From Liolophura sinensis (lineage: Eukaryota > Mollusca > Polyplacophora > Chitonida > Chitonidae), in assembly GCF_032854445.1 (NCBI RefSeq), contig NC_088298.1, positions 857,474-921,473 on the forward strand: a stretch of DNA of 64,000 nucleotides. The letters run 5' to 3'. Of the stretch, positions 56,370 through 64,000 are shown in pieces. The notes below the pieces were generated by a model. The model saw only the letters and a list, made by a program, of their open reading frames with translations. It was not told the DNA's origin and did not search any database. Position 1 is the stretch's first letter; every line of letters begins with the position of its first letter. Position numbers and translations under genes: made by a program.

Positions 56370-56545
56370 CTAAGATGGTACGCAATGTTACGTGTTGTAC
56401 AGAACATGACGTTGTACGCAACGTTAGCCTTCGTATACAACGTCAAATTTGGTACCTAACGTTACACATGTTGCTCAACCTGACACATGGTACACAACGT
56501 CAACCTTGGTACGCAACACAACATATGATACTCAACGGGACATAT
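56370..56545 (+). repeat. Short degenerate repeat around GGTACGCAACGTTA
   Basis: Variants of (G)TACGCAACGTTA, GTACACAACGTCA and GGTACCTAACGTTACA recur about every 20-30 bases, just outside the last GPCR exon. This is low-complexity decay of a simple array. Confidence 0.5.
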
Positions 56546-56717
56546 AATATGCATCATTACATAGGTTCAGTAACGTTACTTTTGCACACTTTGGGCAAGG
56601 TTACTCTGAGGATTTAACGGCATATCTGGTACTTTACGATACATAACCGCATCACGTGCAGCTGACTTCGTACGATGCTTCTCAGTCACCTCTAAAACTC
56701 CTGTCTGGTTTTCGTTT

Positions 56718-56976
56718 TCAAGTCTCCGAGTGTCCAGGAACGTTGGATTTTAATGTTTTCAGCAAAATCTCGTTTTCTTTGTCAGAAAGACTGGTTCGAA
56801 CAAAAGGCAAACCCGATGGACGACGATAATGGATCGATGATATCCGAATATTTTCAGCCTCTGTCATCGTACTGTATTCGGTAATTCCCGCATTGGAGGT
56901 CGGAAACTTCCGGAAATGTCCATCGTTACAACATGGGCAAATATGTACAGCGATCCAATTGAAGAAAGGCACTTTT
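56718..56976 (-). CDS. Neuropeptide GPCR (CCAP/NPS receptor-like), last coding exon
   Basis: The acceptor TTTCTTTCCTTGGTTCCAG precedes AAAAGTGCC. The first base completes the Arg codon of the previous exon (phase 2). It encodes 85 residues of cytoplasmic tail: KVPFFNWIAVHICPCC (HICPCC is a likely palmitoylation site), EYSTMTEAENIRISSIHY (Ser/Thr-rich, likely kinase sites) and a TGA stop at 56718-56720. The three exons join without any frame error, which supports a live gene. I saw no AATAAA signal that I would commit to downstream. Confidence 0.85.
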
Positions 56977-57734
56977 CTGGAACCAAGGAAAGAAAAAAGG
57001 TAATGCCGCATAATCCAAAACAGAAAAGCCAAAAAAATACCTTCAATCAAGATCTAAAAATACAAAAAATGGGAAATTTTTTTCGTCGTAAGAGATATTC
57101 CAACTCACGCGAGGAAAACAATACTCAGACAAAAATCACTTTATTTATAATCAACTCCAGGCTATGATTTAATGCTGACGGGATGCTTACAACCCTTCGA
57201 CGCAAATTAACTAAATTTCACTAATGCACGAGGCATGAAAATGGTCTCGGTGAAAAAGAGCGAAACGTGCTTCATTGGTATGAACCTTTGAAATGAAATC
57301 ATGCCAAGTATGAAATCATAATTGTCAACATATTGAGTAGTAGTAGGAATGGTAATAGTTATCTAATTACCATTACTAGCTACAAGCAGTAATTAACATC
57401 CTTGGAGATTTATCGCACATGTAACTTTCCCTTTCACGGGCTTCACATGTTTTCTACTTCACATTCCTCATCATTTCGATTTGGCTTCTAAATGGACACA
57501 ACAGCTCAGTGAATTTATTCGAAGAAGTGAAGGCCATTGTGAGATGTATTCTTTAAGAAAAAGTACTGACATAAAAATTAACCCTTACGGCTTATGATAT
57601 AAACAGAAAGAGGAAGTAACTATTTGATAATGTCCCAGTGAAAGAAATAAACCGCGGTATTTCATTGGCTTCATTTCGTAATGACACATTTGCGTAAAGA
57701 ATAAGGAAAGTGCTTCGCTGTTCACGTGACTCAC

Positions 57735-57915
57735 CTTAAATAACGACATACCCGCGTGCTGAAGATGCCGTAAATGAGAGGATTGGCGGCGCTGTTCAAG
57801 GGGGCTAAACTTGAGATAAATGTCCCCAGAGCCACCATCTCTTTGGTACAGGGAACGCGGTTGTAGACTTGCAATAGGTTGAACACGAAGAAGGGACTCC
57901 AGCAAAAGATAAATA
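57735..57915 (-). CDS. Neuropeptide GPCR (CCAP/NPS receptor-like), TM6-TM7 exon
   Basis: Acceptor ATGTTTTTTTTCAG and consensus donor AAG/GTGAGT. With the last base of the upstream exon it reads [20 protein letters not shown] (TM6 with the CWxP motif), [16 protein letters not shown] (third extracellular loop and start of TM7), [20 protein letters not shown] (TM7 with NPxxY) and CRYLR (start of helix 8). The [13 protein letters not shown] block is characteristic of CCAP and neuropeptide S receptors, rhodopsin-class GPCRs of the plasma membrane that signal through G proteins. The exact ligand is inferred only. The intron to the next exon is 758 bases (56977-57734). Confidence 0.92.
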
Positions 57916-57983
57916 CTGAAAAAAAACATAATAAATAATAAATATACGTAAATAAAATTGCGAGAAATTTAATATATTTTCGT

Positions 57984-58231
57984 TAGGTGGCCAAGGTGGT
58001 TAGCGTGCCTGCGCAGAGCAATAATCCAGGAGCCTCACACCAATGCAGTCGATGTGAGTTCAAGTTCAGCTCATGCTGGCTTCCTCTCCGGACGTACGTG
58101 GGAAGGTCTTCCAGCAACCTGCGGATGGTCGTGGGTTTCCAACGGTTTTCTCCCACCGTAATGCTGGTCGTCGTCGTAAAAGTGTAATATACTTTAGAAC
58201 AGCGTAATACACTAATCACATAAATAAATAG
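57984..58231 (+). mobile_element. SINE family A copy in GPCR intron (antisense to gene)
   Basis: TAGGTGGCCAAGGTGGTTAG, GATGTGAGTTCAAGTTCAGC, GTAATGCTGGTCGTCGTCGT, then the core GTGTAATATACTTTAGAACA and tail ACATAAATAAATA. Flanks TTTTCGTTA and TTTTGGTTA are a possible short duplication. It lies inside the 57916-59385 intron. Confidence 0.85.
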
Positions 58232-59385
58232 TTTTGGTTATCATATTTAAGAAATCTGCATAAATTAACTTCAAGAATTTAGAGACACTTTGAAATGCAA
58301 AACTGAGAAAGTATATGATTTCTTGGGACATGTAGTACCGCAGGCCTAAATTGGTGTTGGATTAAGACTGGTATAAATGGTAAGCATCAGCTTTTTCTGG
58401 AGTCACTTAGTATAAATCCGGCAGTAAGGGTGTTTTTTGTTTTACCAAGAACCACATACAACTAAGAGAAGGTAGCTTGTGGACACTGCGGACAGCCATC
58501 TCGGCCACATTATAAACTTCCCGGGCCTTTTTTATTTAACTGTAAATATCACTATGACATCTATAGGTTCTTTATACGGTAAAGTTAATACTTGTCAGTT
58601 ATCTTTCGATTGAGGGAACGTCATACCAAAAAACACATGTAGTTTCTCTACTGCAGGTACATAAAACATCTCTAGCCATAGTACTCTAACTATTTTCACA
58701 AATGACGTTTTCATGGCTAAAACGCCATAAGAGAACTTGATTGCGAAAAAAAGTTACCAGAAATATTTTTATTATGCATTCGTGTCAGATGAAGCCATTA
58801 TTCTCAGCATATAGTGCAAAAATTCTACGCCAGTCTATCGTCTTGAAGACATGTTAAATAAACAAACAATGTATGGTACGCAATTAGGCGAGTACACCAG
58901 CCGATGTAAACTGTAATCTGGTTTGAGGGATGAGATTCGAAAAGCAAGCACATGCCGTGTAAAGACCGATAAATCAATCTGATTTAGGAGAGAACTTAGT
59001 CTCTTTGAGTAGGGAAAATCGATTTGGTTTCCGCGTTCACGCTAAGAACAGTGGGCACTGAGTGCTTAGCAGAAAGGTAGAACGGGCTCCATACTCACAT
59101 TCATTATACACTCCAAATGGCTAGTATTTTATCAGAGTAAGAAACAAGCTTGAACTTATCGCAGGCTGACAGCCTCTTTTCCAGTAACCATGATATGGAA
59201 AGAAGACGTGAATACGAAGAGAAGCAATAAACGAACTGCATTTAAAAATACGTGTCACTGAACACGTATACGACTATTTTTTTTTGCGCTGAAAGACATC
59301 AGTCATATGTATGATTGTATGGTGTAATATCTGTGAACGATATTACTTACATATTATCGTTTGAAACTAAAATATGGTTACTAAC

Positions 59386-59505
59386 CTAATACTATAACCA
59401 AGGTCATCTTGATGGTTTTGATCTTTGCCTGTGGGATAACGCCCCGGGAACTGGCGCGACTTGATCCACGCAGGTTCTCACTGCTGTTACCGTCGTAAAG
59501 GGATC
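59386..59505 (-). CDS. Neuropeptide GPCR (CCAP/NPS receptor-like), ICL3-TM6 exon
   Basis: The acceptor CATGTTCAATTGCAG is followed by 120 bases and donor TTAG/GTTAGT. The exon enters and leaves in phase 1, so it is symmetric. It encodes SLYDGNSSENLRGSSRASSR, GVIPQAKIKTIKMTLVIVL: a Ser/Arg-rich third intracellular loop and the cytoplasmic start of TM6, with the KIKTIKMT segment typical of CCAP-type receptors. The next intron (57916-59385, 1470 bases) holds a SINE A. The exons for TM1-TM5 were not found up to the right window edge, so they probably lie beyond 64000. Confidence 0.88.
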
Positions 59506-60120
59506 CTGCAATTGAACATGATAACAATACGTAAACTGCGTTATAAACATTACAGCCGAATTGCATTAGGAATTAGCATGACTGGCTTCTTTAATTATTC
59601 CCCAATAACTATAATTAAACAAATTGACTTGGGCGTATCCATGTTGGGGAAGTACTGCCACTCCAGAAGTATCATGCCAGACATGACAAACCACAATCAC
59701 ATTATACTGTCATAAAGCCAATTCTCTTTCCTTGTTCTAACCTCTCAATGCTGATCGCCGAGCGAAGCAGGACGACGTGCCATTTTTATTGTCTTTGGTA
59801 TGACTGGACCTGGGTTTGATTGCTAGTCTCCCGACTTGACGCGAACACTCTTGGGTAACTTAGTGGTTCAAATGGACCCAAGGTAGAACCTCGTCCTGCA
59901 GTATTTCACTTTATGAATCTTTGGCTCTGATTCGTTTGATTAACAGAATCATCATTGTAACGACATCACACCGCCCGTAGCTCCGACATACTGGCAGAAT
60001 GTCATATACCTGTTTGTTTTCATCTTGGATATCCTGATCGGGGTACAATATTCTACCAACTGAGGATCTGAACTGGAATTTCCACTGGCTGATGCAAGAA
60101 TATGGAGGTGGAAGCTTTTA
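59506..60120 (-). other. GPCR intron; SINE-like piece at 59745-59880
   Basis: Bases 59745-59880 (CAATGCTGATCGCCGAGCGA, GGTTTGATTGCTAGTCTCCC) resemble a decayed minus-strand copy of the SINE at 60125-60465. No upstream exon of the receptor was recognised. Confidence 0.4.
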
Positions 60121-60124
60121 TGTA

Positions 60125-60465
60125 TGTATTCATATATGTTTCAGGTTTAACGTCATATTTAACAATTTTCCAGTCTTATGACAAGGAGTGATATTGTGCC
60201 TTATTGTTTCAGGACGAGTCCATGTCGTAAAAGTTTTGCTGCCACTGAAGTATCATGCCGCTAGATACCAGACAGGAGACCCCAACCAGTCACATTATAA
60301 TAACAATCAACCAGTCCTGTTTCCGTGTTGTAACCCTTCTGTGCTGAGCGCCCAGCGAGGCGGCGACAGGTACTATGTTCAAGGTCTTTGGTATTACCCG
60401 ACACGGGTTTGATCCCAGATCTTCCGACTTCGCGGCGGACGCTCTAACCATTAGATCAACAAAGG
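60125..60465 (-). mobile_element. SINE, family B variant with a different tRNA head
   Basis: On the minus strand: GATCTAATGGTTAGAGCGTC (box A TAATGGTTAGAGC), CGGAAGATCTGGGATCAAAC (box B GGGATCAAACCC), a middle AGCATACAGAAGG-like part, TGGCAGCAAAACTTTTACGA and an end GACTGGAAAATTGTTAAATA..GACGTTAAACC. The end core matches family B, but the head comes from another tRNA type. Confidence 0.75.
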
Positions 60466-60734
60466 GATTCAAATAAACACGAGATAAAAACTCGTCTTGT
60501 ATTATTTCTCTCCATGTATCTTGGCTCTGGTTGGTTCGATTGATGAATCCACATTACGATCTTATACCTTTTCCTTCAAATCTGGTTTTCTTCTGGGATC
60601 TCCTGATTGGAGTCTAGTACTCTGCCATCTGAGGAGCTAATGTAAAATGACTACTGGCTGATTCAAGAACATGGAGTGGCAATCTGATACACGTGGTCCC
60701 ATGGTATTTATCCCTTATATAAGGAAACGTCGCA

Positions 60735-60960
60735 GAGAAAATATAAAAGACTACAGATTCAAAACTAGAGCAACAACGATAGTGTTATAGCTGGCAAATA
60801 GTCGGGGGTAACCGGAAAAAAACCCCGCCTCTTTACCTTAACTTTACCGTAGCTTTACCTTAGCTAGACCCATATTCTAATTGTTCACGTAAATGCTAAA
60901 ATGGTAACAAATTATACAGTCAGAGGCATCGGTGAATTAGCAGAATTAAAAAAAGTAAAA
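60735..60960 (+). repeat. Repeat family X, copy (plus)
   Basis: AATATAAAAGACTACAGATTC, AAAACTAGAGCAACAACGATA and GTGTTATAGCTGGCAAATAG match 14230-14390. The rest is diverged. Confidence 0.5.
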
Positions 60961-61068
60961 AAATAAGTTTCAGTGATATTTTGAACATCAGTTCAACATC
61001 GTCACTAATAAATCGTACCTGATATAAACTGACAAGAGGCCGGATTTCACCGGTTACCATTTGCTTTA

Positions 61069-61266
61069 TTTGATTGGTGTTTTGTGCCGTACTCAAGACT
61101 AATTCACTTATACGGCGGCCAGCATTATGGTGGGAGACATTTCCAATTACGGCCGGAAAGGAAGCCAGAATGAATTTGACTTGAACTCACAGCGATTGCA
61201 TTGATGAGAGGCTCCTAGACCAATGCGCCGCGCTGGCGTTCCAGACCCGCTCGGCCACAGAGGCCC
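61069..61266 (-). mobile_element. SINE family A copy (minus)
   Basis: On the minus strand the head (TGGGCCTCTGTGGCCGAGCG), GTGAGTTCAAGTCAAATTCA, CCACCATAATGCTGGCCGCC and the core (ACTCAAG..GTACGGCACAAAACACCAATC) are recognisable. Family X sequence (61010-61068: GACAAGAGGCCGGATTTCAC) adjoins its tail, so it may have inserted into an X copy. Confidence 0.85.
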
Positions 61267-62129
61267 ATTTGGCTCATTTGGAAATGACATGTATCACACT
61301 CCTCTGCATGATTTTACTCTTCATGCTGTTGTTTTTCTATAGCTCCCCCTGTCTCAACTGGATCCTAGTGTCAGGAGATTTGACAAGATACCTGATTAGG
61401 TGCCATGTTTGCCTGGCATCTTTGTTTTTCACCCATAGCACTGACTATTCAAAACACATGAACAAACTCATTCAGCACTGAAACATCACACAAGGACTTT
61501 TCCATGTGACGTTTAGGTTTGTGTTTCTTCTTCAACATACATAATAGATCATTTTAATTCTTCATTTCTTCGTGGATGCATTTTGTCAGCAGATAGCATG
61601 AACTACCGGAGGGTTGTATTTTTTGTGAGTCTTTTTCCTGGAACTCAGTAAAAGGATTTTGTCCCGGCGCAAGAGTAAATCGCACATCTCCAACTAATCC
61701 TGATTAAATCTCGCTTAGACACATTGTGGAAGTTTGAAAAGGGTGCGCTGACAAAGCCTTGACTGGTTGTTAATATTTTATTAATGTATGAACAATCTAA
61801 TGAATGGAACAAGCATTCACCTTGATCGGTTTATGACAAATCAGATTATCCAAAACAATTTACTGTTGCGCAATGTTTCCAGTTAATAATATAACGGTAT
61901 ACGTCAAGTACCTTCAAGTCACTTCACATGTAAAATCTTCCTAACATTGGACCTTTCACATATCTTCAATGTTAATCGTCAGTAAACAATAATGACAGCA
62001 CATGACCTTCACATGACCTTATAAAACCAGTTGAAGGCGTGATATTTCTTAAACAATAACGTCAACCTGAGTTAAATCTAGACAAGTGGCGTCCATAAAT
62101 TGTAGTTAACATCTTTTTTTACCTAATTC
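61267..62129. other. No recognised feature
   Basis: No gene recognised. A 70-codon hydrophobic frame at 61269-61481 starts inside SINE-flanking sequence and is not convincing. Confidence 0.35.
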
Positions 62130-62320
62130 TGCTTAACCTATGGTGGGAGAGGCGTGCAAATTGTCCGTACTTTTGCATTTACATGAAAAGTTAGAATAAA
62201 ACCCTGACTGCGGTAAGTTGGCAAGAGGCCGTATTTCACCGGTTACGTGTAACCATTTGCCAGCTATCACACTGTCGTCGATGATCTGCTCTTACTCTCT
62301 ATGATGTACGTCTTTAATTA
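62130..62320 (-). repeat. Repeat family X, copy (minus)
   Basis: The reverse complement reads ATCATCGACGACAGTGTGAT, AGCTGGCAAATGGTTACACG, TAACCGGTGAAATACGGCCT and ends in CGCCTCTCCCACCATAGGTT. It is the least decayed copy and can serve as the reference. Confidence 0.6.
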
Positions 62321-62694
62321 CATAATTAAATTAAATTATAATTTTAATTTTTGCCTCTGTCGAGTACATTCATAACGGGCTTCATTCATCGCTTTAGTTC
62401 TCATCGTAAGTATTGTGGTAGTTTTACAAAAGATGCCAGTTTCTCTTTTACCACACAGTTTTTTTTGACGGCAAATGTCTTCCATATCCAGCATCAGACA
62501 GATTATAGCTGAAAAACTCTACTTTGTCTATATTCGAAGTTCTTTCCATACAACGTACTCAGTTCTTCAGGTATTTAACAGCGATGCTGGCGATGACGTT
62601 CTTTTGTGGGTAAAGGTTATTGTTTTAGTTCATGAAATATTGCCTACTTTATAATGTAATATGTTTATTTCTATTTTTATATAGCATTCCTCTC
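62321..62694. other. No recognised feature
   Basis: A/T-rich sequence without a feature I can name. Confidence 0.35.
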
Positions 62695-62832
62695 CGGCCG
62701 TAAGTGGGAAGGTCTGCCAACAACCGGATGGGCTCTGTCCGGTTTCCTAACACCGTAATGCTGGCCGCCGTCGTATAAGTGAAACATTCTTGAGTACAGC
62801 GTAAAACTCCAATCAAATAAATAAATAAATTA
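62695..62832 (+). mobile_element. SINE family A copy, 5' truncated
   Basis: It starts at CTCTCCGGCCGTAAGTGGGA, then GTAATGCTGGCCGCCGTCGT, GAAACATTCTTGAGTACAGC and tail AATCAAATAAATAAATAAAT. ATATAG-containing flanks (TTTTTATATAG and TTATATATAG) may be the duplication. Confidence 0.85.
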
Positions 62833-63180
62833 TATATAGTATATTTATTAATTTAGGTCTTGTGCACAGTGTGGTGTTTACGCGATGTGGTGTTTCACGC
62901 CGCCTTTACGACAAAAGGGATAATTTCAATTTTGATATTGTAAATTATTCTTATTTGGATAGCAATATACCAAAGGATCCTGTATATGGCGTATCTCGCC
63001 TTGTAGAATTTGTGAGATCTTGCGTTAATTGTGATGACTGTAATCTGCGTCACAAGTTGCTAGTTCAAAAACTAGTTTATCAAGGATACTCCATCAAACG
63101 CCTTCTTTCTAAGTTTCTCAAATTTTACAATGAGTATAACACTCTCGTTGGCAGGTATGGACAGAGCGCTCGGAATCTCT

Positions 63181-63368
63181 GGCGATCTGCATTGTGATCA
63201 ACTACATAGACCGCACTGTTATCCGTATATACATATCTATCACGTACATGTTATTTAACAATATAGATGGTGCTGGCGATCTGCATTGTGATCAACTACA
63301 TAGACCGCGCTGTTATCCGCATATACATATCTATCACGTACATGTTATTTAACAATATAGATGGTGCT
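63181..63368 (+). repeat. 94-bp tandem duplication in PLE 3' UTR
   Basis: GGCGATCTGCATTGTGATCA through ATATAGATGGTGCT is present twice, at 63181-63274 and 63275-63368, with two or three differences. The P5 copy has only one unit at the matching place (44820-44895, minus). Confidence 0.93.
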
Positions 63369-63474
63369 GGTTTGCCCAGTGTAACCGTCTAATTGTAGAC
63401 AGCTTTTATACAGACCATGTAACATCATAGATGGCGCCTCTTGTAGTATGAGTTCTTTACATATTAATGGGAAA

Positions 63475-63733
63475 TTTATTAATTTATTTATTTGATTGGG
63501 GTTTTACGCCGTACTCAAGAATATTTCACTTATACGACGGCGGCCAGCATTATGGTGGGTGGAAACCGGGCACAGCTCGCGGCCATCCGCAGGTTGCTGG
63601 AGACCTTCCCACGTATGGCCGGAGAGGAAGCCAGCATGAGCTTCTCTTGAACTCACAGCGACCGCTTTGGTGAGAGACTTCTGGGTCATCTCGCTGCGCT
63701 AACTCGCGAACCAACTGAGCCACGGAGACCCCC
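63475..63733 (-). mobile_element. SINE family A copy inserted in PLE P6 (17-bp TSD)
   Basis: Minus-strand full-length SINE: head at the right (GGGGTCTCCGTGGCTCAGTT), GTGAGTTCAAGAGAAGCTCA, CACCATAATGCTGGCCGCCG, core GTGAAATATTCTTGAGTACG and an AAAT tail at the left. Flanks TACATATTAATGGGAAA (63458-63474) and TACATATTAACGGGAAA (63734-63750) are a 17-bp duplication with one mismatch. The PLE UTR continues on both sides. Confidence 0.95.
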
Positions 63734-64000
63734 TACATATTAACGGGAAAGACGCCACCGCCCGTTACTTTTGAATCACAATCTGTTCGTTTAAGGTCAG
63801 TAACGCTCGTCGTTTCGAAGTGTATCTAATACCGCTTAATCCGGTGCTAGAGGCCGTAAAGGTAGCCATGCTCATTACATCTGCATAATGCCTGGAATAT
63901 CCTCTGTCTGCCCGGCATCATTGAAAACTGATGACTGCTTCTCTCTTGTGTGTTACCGGCTTTATTTCTTATTTGTATGACTTCTTACATACCTTTGTCT

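Larger units (their letters stand above)
62899..64000 (+). mobile_element. Penelope-like element copy P6 (runs off the right edge)
   Basis: 62899-63197 encodes RRLYDKRDNFNFDIVNYSYL, YGVSRLVEFVRSCVNC and the C-terminal HKLLVQKLVYQGYSIKRLLS..FYNEYNTLVGRYGQSARNLWRSAL with a TGA. It is 5' truncated within the RT. The 3' UTR follows with a 94-bp tandem duplication, a SINE A insertion, and resumes (CCCGTTACTTTTGAATCACA, CTGCCCGGCATCATTGAAAA) to the window end. The common terminus lies beyond 64000. Confidence 0.85.

Noticed and set aside
61269-61481. A 70-codon hydrophobic frame resembling a membrane protein
   Set aside because: Its start lies next to the SINE head, there is no family match, and the composition reflects T-rich DNA.

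Overview
This is eukaryotic, transposon-rich DNA, most likely from a mollusc and probably a bivalve. The evidence for that is indirect. There are split genes with GT-AG introns, many tRNA-derived SINE copies of two families, many decayed copies of one RNase H-bearing I-like non-LTR retrotransposon (LINE), several Penelope-like element (PLE) copies, and a neuropeptide receptor of the CCAP/NPS type. No rRNA gene, functional tRNA gene, CRISPR array or bacterial-style operon was seen.

Layout. 1-12.3 kb is a mosaic of I-like LINE copies in both orientations (1-1319 +, 1330-1825 -, 3008-3583 -, 3584-9018 +, 9021-12168 -) broken by PLE pieces (1826-3007, 6722-7264, 12250-12297). 12.3-20 kb is older sequence with SINEs, a Crypton-like (DUF3504) tyrosine recombinase pseudogene (15456-16114) and small LINE pieces. 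19.9-29 kb is a chain of LINE segments in the same orientation, with the most intact RT-RNase H reading frame (26416-28422) and a SINE insertion with a clean target-site duplication. 29-36 kb is sparse, with SINE copies, a 47-bp minisatellite and a PLE 3' end. 37-40.8 kb holds two internally deleted LINE copies, the second with a complete 3' end. 40.9-43.7 kb has a 70-bp minisatellite and a ~180-bp degenerate satellite. 44.2-46.5 kb is the longest PLE (minus strand). 46.6-48.9 kb is a second, zinc-finger tyrosine recombinase pseudogene split by a SINE. 50.2-51 kb is a 34/22-bp minisatellite. 56.7-59.5 kb (minus) carries the last three coding exons of a GPCR, the only convincing host gene. 62.9-64 kb is another PLE, interrupted by a SINE.

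The LINE has a structured 5' UTR, ORF1 (RRM-like region plus CCHC knuckles) and ORF2 (endonuclease, reverse transcriptase, RNase H, C-terminal tail). Both SINE families end in a ~45-nt core resembling the LINE 3' end, which suggests that they use its reverse transcriptase. No copy seen here is fully intact. I found no convincing new multi-gene system. The most useful observations are the GPCR gene model, the shared 3' core, the dated nested insertions, the two different tyrosine recombinase relics, and the 5' UTR RNA hairpin with a compensatory base change.
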